Origin: Bacteroidota bacterium
GTDB taxonomy: Bacteria > Bacteroidota > Bacteroidia > Chitinophagales > LD1
Length of the DNA stretch: 34,688 nt
Direction: 5' to 3'
NCBI GenBank assembly: GCA_026391075.1
Contig: JAPLES010000002.1
Span: forward strand, 220,673 to 255,360
Part shown: positions 15,935-23,934 of the stretch, piece by piece
Layout of the letters: the number at the start of each line of letters is the position of its first letter
Position numbering within the stretch: position 1 is the first letter of the stretch
Position numbers and translations under genes: made by a program
Notes under the pieces: generated by a model
Told to the model about the DNA's origin: nothing
The model's input: the letters and a program-made list of their open reading frames with translations, nothing else
Databases searched by the model: none

Positions 15935-17755
15935 ATGAAGAATCTTCTCCGCATTCTTTCTTACGTTCGCAAATACTCTTCGTTTGCGTTGTTGAACATG
16001 GTGTTCAACGTGCTCACCGTTTTGTTTTCTCTGTTTTCGGTGGTTATGATAATTCCGTTTTTGCAATTGCTGTTCAACAAAATCCCAAAAGTTGTAACCA
16101 AGCCCGAACTACATTTAAGTGCAACCTGGTTTATTGATTACATGAAATATGTTTTGAGCACCGAGATAATGAACGTTGGACAAGTAGTTGCGCTGATAAA
16201 ATTTTGTGTAGTTATTGCTGTTTTGTTTTTTCTCAAAAACCTGTTTCGATTTCTTGCACTGTATTTTCTTGCGCCTATTCGCAGCGGTTCGGTACGCGAT
16301 ATTCGAAACGAGCTTTATGCAAAAGTGTTGTCGCTTCCTCTTTCGTATTATTCTAAAGAGCGTAAAGGCGATTTGATTTCGCGCCTTACCGATGATGTGA
16401 AAGAAGTTGAAATCAGCATCATCAGTTTTATTGAAGTAACCGTACGCGAACCGCTGAACATTATCATTTTTTTAGGCGCGTTGCTTTTGCTCAGTCCGCA
16501 GCTCACAGCGTTTGTGCTAATCAATTTGTTGGTTACCGGTTTAATCATTGGCAGAGTAGGCAAAAGTTTAAAGCGACAGTCTATGGAAGCGCAATCTGTT
16601 TCGGGTCGCTTGCTTTCTATTATTGATGAAACACTTAGCGGATTGAGAATTATTCACGCATTCAATGCGGAAAATTTCATGCGCAAGCAATTTGATAGAG
16701 TGAATGCAGAATTCTTTTCGTTGAGTCGTGAGATTACCACGCGCAGAGAGTTATCGTCTCCACTTACCGAATTTTTAGCTATGGTGGTTGTTTGCACCGT
16801 GCTTTATTTTGGAGGAACGTTGGTGTTGCAGAAAAGTTTGGAAGCGGAAACATTCATTGCTTTCATGGTTTTGTTTGCGCAGTTGATTCCACCGGCAAAG
16901 AATTTTTCATCGGCTTCGTATAACATTCGCAAAGGATTGGCTTCGGCACAACGAATTTTTGAAGTGCTGGATGCAGAAGTGAAAATTGCAGAGAAAGAAA
17001 ACGCGAGTGCTATTAAAGAATTCAAAAACGAAATTGAATATCGTTCTGTAGGCTTTGCGTATCACAACTACGATAACAAAAAAATTCTTCAGAACATCAA
17101 TCTTAAAATAAGTAAAGGGAAAGTGATTGCGCTCGTGGGTCAATCGGGTGCGGGAAAAACAACAATGGTTGATTTGCTACCACGCTTTTACGATGTAAGC
17201 GAAGGCGAAATTTTAATTGATGGCAAAAACATTCGAGATTATAAGTTGAACGATTTGCGCGGTTTATTCGGAATGGTTTCGCAAGAGTCAATTCTCTTCA
17301 ATGATTCGGTGCTCAACAATATTGCTTTTGGAATGGAAGGCGCTACGCGCGAAGAAGTAATGGAAGCGGCAAAAATTGCCAACGCACATGATTTCATTGT
17401 GAAAATGGATAACGGTTATGATTCTACCATTGGCGATAGAGGAGGAAAACTAAGCGGTGGTGAGCGTCAGCGTTTAACTATCGCCAGAGCTGTTCTAAAG
17501 AATCCACCGATATTGATTTTGGATGAAGCTACTTCTTCGCTTGATTCCAACTCCGAAAAATCGGTACAGGATGCATTGACAAAACTGATGAAAGGGAGAA
17601 CCACTATCATAGTAGCACACCGCCTTTCTACTATTCAATATGCCGATGAAATCATAGTGATGCAGGATGGTTACATCTCTGAGCGCGGCAATCATATTGG
17701 ATTAATGGCTAAGAACGGCATCTACAAAAAGCTGGTAGAGTTGCAGGCGTTTTAA
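15935..17755 (+). CDS. MsbA-type ABC exporter, fused permease and ATPase
   Basis: The 606-aa half-transporter acts as a homodimer, most likely a lipid or lipid A flippase of the MsbA group. Its membrane domain (about 15-330) has six helices and the coupling segment EVEISIISFIEVTV. The ATPase domain (about 355-600) has Walker A GQSGAGKTT, a Q-loop in MVSQESILFND, the signature LSGGERQRL, Walker B ILILDEATSSLD and the switch histidine in AHRLST. The sequence TATATTTG at 15922-15929 matches the -7 consensus and ends only 5 nt before the ATG. If it is active, the mRNA would be nearly leaderless. The exact cargo cannot be inferred from the neighbours. Confidence 0.93.
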   Translation: MKNLLRILSYVRKYSSFALLNMVFNVLTVLFSLFSVVMIIPFLQLLFNKIPKVVTKPELHLSATWFIDYMKYVLSTEIMNVGQVVALIKFCVVIAVLFFLKNLFRFLALYFLAPIRSGSVRDIRNELYAKVLSLPLSYYSKERKGDLISRLTDDVKEVEISIISFIEVTVREPLNIIIFLGALLLLSPQLTAFVLINLLVTGLIIGRVGKSLKRQSMEAQSVSGRLLSIIDETLSGLRIIHAFNAENFMRKQFDRVNAEFFSLSREITTRRELSSPLTEFLAMVVVCTVLYFGGTLVLQKSLEAETFIAFMVLFAQLIPPAKNFSSASYNIRKGLASAQRIFEVLDAEVKIAEKENASAIKEFKNEIEYRSVGFAYHNYDNKKILQNINLKISKGKVIALVGQSGAGKTTMVDLLPRFYDVSEGEILIDGKNIRDYKLNDLRGLFGMVSQESILFNDSVLNNIAFGMEGATREEVMEAAKIANAHDFIVKMDNGYDSTIGDRGGKLSGGERQRLTIARAVLKNPPILILDEATSSLDSNSEKSVQDALTKLMKGRTTIIVAHRLSTIQYADEIIVMQDGYISERGNHIGLMAKNGIYKKLVELQAF

Positions 17756-17933
17756 AACTACCACCCCTAAATCCCCTTTGTAACCTTTACTTGTGCAACT
17801 AATTGATTACAAGCGTATTACAACATATAGTAGCTATTCCAGGGACTAAAAAGGGACATTTCGATGATAAAATTTCTATGAAGCAAACTTAGAAAATTAC
17901 AGATCCAAACTTGCCTTTCATAATATTATGACC

Positions 17934-17999
17934 AGACACGCAGGTCTTAAAATCCTGTGATACTTAAATATCGTGCGGGTTCGATTCCCGCCCGCGGTA
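17934..17999 (+). pseudogene. tRNA-Leu(UAA) 3' fragment, probable integration scar
   Basis: The sequence has the 3' part of a Bacteroidota tRNA-Leu: the end of the D arm (AGACACGCAGG), an anticodon loop CTTAAAA with anticodon TAA, a long variable arm and a perfect T arm (GCGGG TTCGATT CCCGC, 17975-17991). A 3' acceptor strand CCGCGGT and discriminator A follow. The 5' acceptor strand (which should read like GCCGCGG) and the 5' half of the D arm are absent: the bases upstream are AT-rich and unrelated. The anticodon stem also has a T-T mismatch where A-T is expected. Tyrosine recombinases commonly cut in the 3' half of tRNA genes and leave such copies at one end of an island. No integrase gene is visible nearby. 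Confidence 0.7.
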
Positions 18000-18009
18000 C
18001 AAGCCTAGC

Positions 18010-18039
18010 AAGGGTTTCAAGAGATTGGAACCCTTTTTT
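18010..18039 (+). terminator. Rho-independent terminator after the tRNA fragment
   Basis: A 9-bp stem AAGGGTTTC / GGAACCCTT with one G-T wobble and an 8-nt loop is followed by six T. It sits 10 nt after the tRNA fragment, where a tRNA terminator would be expected, so it was probably copied together with the tRNA 3' end. Confidence 0.8.
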
Positions 18040-18153
18040 ATTTCCGCAAAATTTGGATGGGTAAAAGCAGGGGTAAAAGTAAAATGATTCTTTTCCCGGT
18101 TTGTCAATTGTATATATAACATCACTCCTTTATTATTTGACTATTTAGATTGA

Positions 18154-18282
18154 ATAAACGTTATTTCAGACGTCACCCTTGGCAGAGCTATAGGAGTCGG
18201 AGGCTTTGACCGTAATAGGCTGGAATTTAAAATCAAATACCGGCTTTTCCACCAGATGGTTTACGAGTTAAAAAATGAATAA
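18154..18282 (+). pseudogene. C-terminal remnant of an unidentified gene
   Basis: The 18040-18380 gap has no intact gene. After an in-frame TGA at 18151, 42 codons read with a natural protein composition to a TAA (LGRAIGVGGFDRNRLEFKIK, then LFHQMVYELKNE). There is no start codon, and the frame is closed just upstream. The alternation of charged and hydrophobic residues could be the last strands of a beta-sheet or barrel protein, but I do not recognise a family. It lies between the tRNA fragment and the carotenoid island, consistent with a rearranged junction. Confidence 0.4.
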
Positions 18283-18380
18283 TCTAAATGAGTTTCGGTA
18301 TTACCCTTTAGTTGGTCCAGAAACTTTTAAATTATTATTTTGTTCTACCAAACATTGTTATTAATTCTAAAGTTGCACCA

Positions 18381-19400
18381 ATGATAAAGAACCAATGGTA
18401 TTTGGTATGTTTTAATAATGAACTTAAAAAAGGGCAAATCCTGCGTAGGAAGATCATGGGTCAAGAAATAGTGGTATTTAGGACAGAATCCGGAAAAATT
18501 TCTGTTCTGGAAGACCGCTGTTGCCACAGAAATGTTCACCTATCCTTGGGTTACGTAAAGGGCGAGCACATCAAATGCGGTTATCATGGTTGGGAATTTG
18601 ATAGCACCGGAAAGTGCGCTCGTATACCGTCACTAAAATCGGATGATAATATACCCAAAGCGGCTTGCATAAAGCATTATGATGTTATACTTAAACATCA
18701 ATGTATTTGGGCGTATTTTGGAGATGAAGAGAAAAAGCCAGAGGCGGAGGTTCCCCCGTTTAATGAGTTGGACAAATGGCCAATGGTGTATAATTATCAC
18801 CTGGTTAAGGGAAGTTTAAAACTTGTTGCCGAAAGCCTTTTCGATTCGCATCATATTAACCATGTTCATCGCAAAAGCATAAAAACGCTGATGGGTAATC
18901 TGCATAATGAGCCCCCAGATTATCACCTATCCGTAACAGAGAAATCGCTCAATGGATGGTACTTACGCGATAACGAGAATAGCATTCTGGAAAAAATTTA
19001 TTTCGGATTTAAGGATAAAGTAGAAACGCATTTTGCTTTTTGGTTTCCGCACAGCAGTAAACTCGATTTGCGTTTCCCCGCTCATCTAACTATGCCCTCT
19101 CGGCAGATGGTTATTTATGAACACTTTTATCAGGTGGATGAGGACCACGTGATGATGATACAGATAACTTCCTGGCATAAAATATTTGAATACAATCCGT
19201 GGTTTGCTAAGTGGTTTATGTTACAAAAAAGTATGCGTATAGTTGAAGAGGACATAGCTTTTTTAGAAAGTAATAAGTACTGGCACGATAAAAAAAGGCT
19301 AAATGACCTTTTGATTAAACCGGATGAACTAACTTTTGAATTTACCAGGTTGTGGAATAAAAACGTAAAAGAGAATGATAAGAAAACAGATCAGGAATAG
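18381..19400 (+). CDS. Rieske non-heme iron oxygenase, probable carotenoid-tailoring enzyme
   Basis: From the ATG at 18381 the protein has 339 aa. The frame extends to a TTG at 18312, but the family normally begins as here with NQWYLVCF. The Rieske cluster motif is C47-x-H49-x16-C66-x2-H69. The mononuclear iron site is D155-x2-H158-x4-H163 in ESLFDSHHINHVH. This is the single-component oxygenase layout of vanillate/phthalate demethylases and of chlorophyllide a oxygenase-like enzymes. Its 3' end overlaps the next gene by 26 nt, so the two are probably translationally coupled. With no crtZ or crtW in the cluster, the likely job is hydroxylation or oxidation of a carotenoid end group. This is inferred from context. 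A separate reductase/ferredoxin would be needed and is not seen. Confidence 0.85.
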   Translation: MIKNQWYLVCFNNELKKGQILRRKIMGQEIVVFRTESGKISVLEDRCCHRNVHLSLGYVKGEHIKCGYHGWEFDSTGKCARIPSLKSDDNIPKAACIKHYDVILKHQCIWAYFGDEEKKPEAEVPPFNELDKWPMVYNYHLVKGSLKLVAESLFDSHHINHVHRKSIKTLMGNLHNEPPDYHLSVTEKSLNGWYLRDNENSILEKIYFGFKDKVETHFAFWFPHSSKLDLRFPAHLTMPSRQMVIYEHFYQVDEDHVMMIQITSWHKIFEYNPWFAKWFMLQKSMRIVEEDIAFLESNKYWHDKKRLNDLLIKPDELTFEFTRLWNKNVKENDKKTDQE

Positions 19401-20871
19401 GTTACAGAACTATAAAGTAAGTCTCAACTCGCCAGATCCTGAGCTTCCATTCAATATTTTAACCCCCAAAAAGGTGGCGGTTATTGGTGGTGGTTTGGCC
19501 GGAATCAGCACTGCGTGTAATTTAAGCGAACGTGGTTTTAAAGTTGATCTTTTTGAAAAAGAAAATTTTTTAGGTGGCAAAGTAGGAAGCTGGACTTTCG
19601 ATTCTAACGGTGAAAAACTTAGAGCGGAACACGGATTTCATGGTTTTTTTCGCCAGTATTATAATCTGCGAAGTTTTTTAAAGAAAATAGGTGCGTACCA
19701 TCACCTCATTCCCATTGATGATTACGTAATACTCTTCGACAAAAATAAGAAGCAGGGTTTTAAAGGGCTAGACAATACGCCAATATATAACATATGGGGT
19801 TTACGTAAATTCGGAATTGTTGATTGGAAAACATTTCTGAATCCTATGGCTTTGCCGTTTTTAAACCTTTTAAAATTTGATTCTGATACTACTTATAAAA
19901 AATTCGATTCAGAAAGTTTTGCTGATTTTGCCAGGCGCACCAGAATGAATGAAAAAATGCGTCTTGTGTTCAACTCTTTTTCCAGGGCTTTTTTTTCAGA
20001 GCCTGAAGACATGTCTATGGCAGAACTGATTAAAAGCTTCCATTTTTATTTTTTAAGTAATGAGGAAGGATTGCTTTACGATGTACTGGATGATGATTTT
20101 CAACTTAGTTTTATATCCTACTGTGAGACATTTCTTAAAAAGCATAACGCTAACATCCGTTATAAAGAGCCTGTAATTAGTTTTGAAAAAGCCAATGCCG
20201 GATTTTTGATAAATGGCGAAGGTTTTGATTATTGTGTACTGTGCACGGACGTAAAGCATACTAAACAACTGATTGCGGGTGCAAAAGGTTTTGAGCCATA
20301 TCCGGAAACTACACGTAAACTTGCCGGGCTTAAGCAATCTGGCAGATATGCTGTGTATAGGCTATGGACGGATAGATTTGAGGCTGATTCAACACTGCCC
20401 TTCTTTATTTTTACCGATAGGTTAAAATGCCTGGATAGTGTTACGCTCTATCATAAAATGGAAAAAGAATCAGCAGAATGGAGCGAAAAAAACAATGGCG
20501 GTATATTTGAACTTCATTCCTACTCTATACCGAAAAATATAATGGATGACAAGGAGCTTAAAACAGAATTATTGTTGGAGCTTTTCCATTATTTCCCGGA
20601 GTTGAAGGGTATGCATCATAAGCACGAATATTTTCAGCATAGAGATGACTTTCCCGGATTTCACACCGGTGAGCACGCATCGCGCCCCGAGGTTGAAACA
20701 GAAGTGCCTGGACTTTATTTAGCCGGTGATTGGGTAAAAATGGATAATTGCGCGATGTTAATGGAAGCAGCCTACACCTCAGGTGCAATGGCGGCAAATT
20801 ACATTATGCAAAACGAAGGGCTTAGAACAAACGTAATAGAAAGTGTGCCCGTAAAAGGCCTACTGGCTTAG
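19375..20871 (+). CDS. FAD-dependent carotenoid desaturase family protein, CrtU/CruE-like
   Basis: The 498-aa protein starts inside the Rieske gene (ATG at 19375). A ~30-residue leader precedes the FAD-binding motif VAVIGGGLAGISTACNLSER (34-53), then FEKENFLGGKVGSW. The block AEHGFHGFFRQYYNLRSFL (84-102) is the pattern of the plant-type desaturase branch that includes zeta-carotene desaturase and the aromatic-ring-forming enzymes CrtU (isorenieratene synthase) and CruE. The C-terminus has GLYLAGDWVKMDNCAMLMEA followed by a helix. In CrtU/CruE the beta-ring is desaturated and a methyl group shifts, giving an aromatic ring. Whether this protein does that, or another desaturation, cannot be settled here. 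Strong coupling to the Rieske gene suggests sequential action on one ring. It meets the methyltransferase gene tail to tail with a 4-nt overlap. Confidence 0.82.
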   Translation: MIRKQIRNRLQNYKVSLNSPDPELPFNILTPKKVAVIGGGLAGISTACNLSERGFKVDLFEKENFLGGKVGSWTFDSNGEKLRAEHGFHGFFRQYYNLRSFLKKIGAYHHLIPIDDYVILFDKNKKQGFKGLDNTPIYNIWGLRKFGIVDWKTFLNPMALPFLNLLKFDSDTTYKKFDSESFADFARRTRMNEKMRLVFNSFSRAFFSEPEDMSMAELIKSFHFYFLSNEEGLLYDVLDDDFQLSFISYCETFLKKHNANIRYKEPVISFEKANAGFLINGEGFDYCVLCTDVKHTKQLIAGAKGFEPYPETTRKLAGLKQSGRYAVYRLWTDRFEADSTLPFFIFTDRLKCLDSVTLYHKMEKESAEWSEKNNGGIFELHSYSIPKNIMDDKELKTELLLELFHYFPELKGMHHKHEYFQHRDDFPGFHTGEHASRPEVETEVPGLYLAGDWVKMDNCAMLMEAAYTSGAMAANYIMQNEGLRTNVIESVPVKGLLA

Positions 20872-21590
20872 GTTCTTTTAGTTCCAATGATTGAATACAA
20901 AATTGGTTTTCGCCAACTTGCGTGTGACTGTACTAATACGCTTTCAAAACCATTATTAATAAGCAAAAATTTTATTTCGTTCGGGCTAAGAAAAGTCAAC
21001 ACACTTTTTATCAGATAAGTGTAAATTTTTGAGCTTCGGGAAAGAAAGGTGCATAAGGGAACTATGAAGCCATAGCCTAAAATGAACCAATAAGCTTTAG
21101 TGAAAATATTTTTGCTCAAAGAATAATCATGTATGCATAATTTACCGTTCGGTTTAAGAATACGATAAATGCCTCTTATGGATTCTTGGTAATCAGGCAT
21201 ATTACGTAACCCGTATGCCATAAATACTGCATCAAAACTATTATCCGGAAAATCCAGATTCATCGCATCTTGAAGCAGGAAACAAATTTTGCCTGAATTA
21301 ATTTCTTCAGCGAATTTGTGTTTTGCCTCCTTCAACATTCCTTCGGAGTTGTCTACGCCTATTATGTAGCCGTTTGGTAGTTGTTTTAAACAAGCAAGGG
21401 TTGATTTACCAGTACCGCAACAAAGGTCAAGTAATTTTTCGTTTCCCTTAAGCTCCATTCTTTGTGCACTAGTATCCAAATCATCTTGATAGCCTTGACT
21501 CATTTTCGTAGCAAAATCATACGAAGAGGCAACTTTATTAAACTCTTTTGGAACCAATACTTTATTTAAAATTAATGGTGTTGAGGTCAT
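20868..21590 (-). CDS. UbiE/MenG-type SAM-dependent methyltransferase
   Basis: The 240-aa class I methyltransferase has SAM motif I in LLDLCCGTGKSTLACL (about 53-68), the acidic loop VDNSEGM (about 79-85), LQDAMNLDFPDNSFDAVFM and GLRNMPD (about 127-133), then LKPNGKLCIHDYS. These motifs match UbiE/MenG enzymes that methylate demethylmenaquinone or polyprenyl benzoquinols. It sits inside the carotenoid island, convergent with the CrtU-like gene (stop codons overlap) and 34 nt after the broken YceI gene. It could be an extra MenG or could methylate a carotenoid. I favour an isoprenoid substrate because of the neighbours, but the sequence does not prove it. Confidence 0.85.
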   Translation of the reverse strand: MTSTPLILNKVLVPKEFNKVASSYDFATKMSQGYQDDLDTSAQRMELKGNEKLLDLCCGTGKSTLACLKQLPNGYIIGVDNSEGMLKEAKHKFAEEINSGKICFLLQDAMNLDFPDNSFDAVFMAYGLRNMPDYQESIRGIYRILKPNGKLCIHDYSLSKNIFTKAYWFILGYGFIVPLCTFLSRSSKIYTYLIKSVLTFLSPNEIKFLLINNGFESVLVQSHASWRKPILYSIIGTKRT

Positions 21591-21624
21591 ATCATTTTTT
21601 TAAGGAGGTAAGATCGTCCCATGC

Positions 21625-22177
21625 TTAACCTATTTTACTGGTAGGAATATTGAAAGTTATCTGTATTTCGTTTCCTACCATTTTTGCTTTAATACCTGAG
21701 CCGTTTACGTGAAATTCTTCTCTGTTAATCTTAAAATCTCCCTTGAATATTCCTCTGCCATTTATTTCCGTATAACTGGCAGGTATCTTCATCAGTTTTT
21801 TTACACCGCATATTTCTAAATAACCAGTTAATAATATAAGAGCTATTTTCTTTGGTGATTTCTGTTGAAGCAAATTTAACGAATGGGAAGGAGGCAACAT
21901 TTAACCAATCCTGACTTTTTGCGTGAGTATCTTTAAGACTGTTGCCTGTATTAATTGTTGAAGCATCAACGGAAATATCTATTTTGGATTTCGTGTATTC
22001 GGAGGGGCTAAAATACACTTTGCCCTCAAGACCATAAAAAGTTCCGGAGGCGAGGCTGGTCGAAAATTTTAGCGTGTAATCTTTGTCAATACTTCGGTTT
22101 GCTTGTTCGTAAACAGCAAAGGCTGTGGTAAAAATAACAGATGACAGCACCGTAAAAGCAATTAATGTTTTTTTCAT
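21625..22177 (-). pseudogene. YceI-like polyisoprenoid-binding protein, frameshifted
   Basis: The 5' part (from the ATG at 22177) encodes a signal peptide (MKKTLIAFTVLSSVIFTTAFA) and the first half of a YceI lipocalin-like domain, ending at FPFVKFASTEI. At about 21830-21838, in an AT-rich run, the frame breaks. The other half (TGYLEICGVKKLMKIP ... GDFKINREEFHV) continues one frame over to the stop at 21625. One extra base, or two missing ones, explains the shift. YceI proteins carry isoprenoid chains in the periplasm and often accompany quinone or carotenoid genes, which fits this location and the UbiE-like gene 34 nt downstream. It may be a true mutation or a sequencing error; both halves look well conserved, so the event is recent. 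Confidence 0.8.
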
Positions 22178-22208
22178 ATTCTACTCATTTTTAATTACGA
22201 GGTTTAAA

Positions 22209-22216
22209 CAAAATTA
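22209..22216 (-). promoter_or_regulatory. Possible -7 promoter element for yceI/methyltransferase unit
   Basis: The minus strand reads TAATTTTG, an exact TAnnTTTG match 32 nt before the YceI start. No good TTG (-33) box is found at the usual distance. The 275-nt divergent gap between YceI and crtD is very AT-rich and must also hold the crtD-side promoter, for which I see no exact match. Confidence 0.3.
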
Positions 22217-22452
22217 CCATTACAAGGTTTTATAATATTATTTATGTGGCTATTCAAAGTTAATACTTGTGTTGTATATTATTCCTTAAAGTCTTTTCTA
22301 AGTAATTTTAACTTATACCGTAATAACGCATAAATAGAGGGCAAAATTATTTGATTTTTTATTCAAAATGCGTTATTTAAGTCTGAGTATGTTTTGGTTT
22401 CTGGTCTCATAACTCCATAGATATTATACCACTATAAACTGTAGCAAAAAAA

Positions 22453-23934
22453 TTGAGCATTTCGAAAAAGATAAATTCCCACGTTTGTGTTATTGGCAGC
22501 GGGGTTGGCGGGTTGGCTGCTGCAGCACGTTTAGCGGCAAGAGGTATGCAAGTTAGCGTATTTGAAAAAAATGATGCGTACGGGGGCAAGGTGAGTCCAA
22601 TTAGGACTAATGGATATTTATGGGGTTTTGGGGCATCTTTATTTACATTACCCGAATTGCTTGATGAGTTATTCGTCAGTTGTCGACAGTCACCATCAGA
22701 CTATTATAGTTATACACAAATAGACCCGATTTGCCGCTACTTCTTTCCGGACGGAACTATTATTAATGCATTTGCGCAGCCCGATTTATTTGCCGCAGAA
22801 GTAGCCTCAAAAACAGGCGAACCGAGCGCGCATATACTATCCTTTTTAAAGGAAGCAGAACGAAAATACGAACTCACAAAAGATATATTTCTTTTCCACT
22901 CACTTCATAAATTTTCTACGTATACTAACCGTAAAGCAGTACATTCTTTGTTCAACCTAAGTTCTCTGGGTATATTGAAAAAGATGAATGCCGTTAATGA
23001 AAATTATTTTTCCGATGCCCGCATAGTGCAGCTTTTTAACCGCTATGCGACTTATAACGGATCTAATCCATATGTAGCACCATCAACCCTTAATGTAATA
23101 GCTCATCTGGAGTACAATAAGGGAGCATATTATTTGCAAGGAGGAATGCCCGCACTTACGCAAACCCTTTATCAACTTTGCCTTAATATGGGTGTTAAAT
23201 TTAAATTTAATGCAATGGTAAATGCCATTCATATTACAGATAACCGGGTAACAGGTATTAATGTGGGAAATACTAATTACGCTGCCGATGTAGTTGTAAG
23301 CAATATGGACATTGTATACACTTACCGTAATTTGATGCCTGAGCTACCTGAGCCCAAACGCTTCTTAGCGGGAGAAAAGTCAAGTTCGGCAATTATATTT
23401 TACTGGGGCATTAAACATACATTTTCAAATCTTGAATTACACAATATTCTTTTTAGCGGAAATTATAAAGCAGAATTTGATTGTATTACAAACAAAAAAA
23501 TAGTTTATGATGACCCGACTATTTATATCTACATCAGTTCCAAAATGGATAAGGCACATGCTCCAGAGGGTTGCGAAAATTGGTTTGTTATGGTTAACGC
23601 CCCACATGATTGTGGTCAGGATTGGTCGCAAATAATTACGGAGGCACGAAAAAATATTTTAAAAAAATTAAAAATTGAAGCTGGTTTAGATATTGAAAGC
23701 TTGATAAGTTGTGAAATAGTAAATCATCCGGGTACTATTCAAGAAAAAACGCTTTCACACCTTGGCGCACTTTATGGCAACAGCTCTAATACTATCTTGT
23801 CAGCGTTTTTGCGCCATCCAAATTTCTCACAAAGTATTAAAGGGCTTTATTTTTCAGGTGGTAGTGTACATCCGGGCGGTGGCGTTCCCCTTTGTTTACT
23901 TTCAGCAAAAATTGTAGATGAACTGGTTGACTAA
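22453..23934 (+). CDS. crtD: Carotenoid desaturase CrtD (1'-hydroxy-carotenoid 3',4'-desaturase)
   Basis: CrtI-family FAD oxidoreductase of 493 aa. The FAD motif is VCVIGSGVGGLAAAARLAAR (11-30), followed by FEKNDAYGGKV. The C-terminal dinucleotide region is GLYFSGGSVHPGGGVPLCLL. I call it CrtD and not phytoene desaturase because it overlaps cruF by 17 nt, the usual crtD-cruF pair in Bacteroidota, and because a second CrtI-type gene (24603) is a better phytoene desaturase. CrtD introduces the 3',4' double bond into the hydrated open end. The start is unusual: a stop codon lies 15-17 nt upstream in frame and no ATG exists before the FAD motif, so a TTG at 22453 must be used. Confidence 0.8.
   Translation: MSISKKINSHVCVIGSGVGGLAAAARLAARGMQVSVFEKNDAYGGKVSPIRTNGYLWGFGASLFTLPELLDELFVSCRQSPSDYYSYTQIDPICRYFFPDGTIINAFAQPDLFAAEVASKTGEPSAHILSFLKEAERKYELTKDIFLFHSLHKFSTYTNRKAVHSLFNLSSLGILKKMNAVNENYFSDARIVQLFNRYATYNGSNPYVAPSTLNVIAHLEYNKGAYYLQGGMPALTQTLYQLCLNMGVKFKFNAMVNAIHITDNRVTGINVGNTNYAADVVVSNMDIVYTYRNLMPELPEPKRFLAGEKSSSAIIFYWGIKHTFSNLELHNILFSGNYKAEFDCITNKKIVYDDPTIYIYISSKMDKAHAPEGCENWFVMVNAPHDCGQDWSQIITEARKNILKKLKIEAGLDIESLISCEIVNHPGTIQEKTLSHLGALYGNSSNTILSAFLRHPNFSQSIKGLYFSGGSVHPGGGVPLCLLSAKIVDELVD

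Noticed and set aside
17756-17933. Possible integrase remnant beside the tRNA fragment
   Set aside because: I read both strands and found no tyrosine recombinase motif (R...HxxR...Y); only short unrelated open stretches.
18312-18380. N-terminal extension of the Rieske oxygenase from a TTG
   Set aside because: The 23 extra residues do not match the family, while the ATG at 18381 starts at the usual NQWY segment.
22360-22410. TATGTTTTG as a crtD promoter
   Set aside because: It misses the TAnnTTTG consensus by one base and has no TTG at the right distance.
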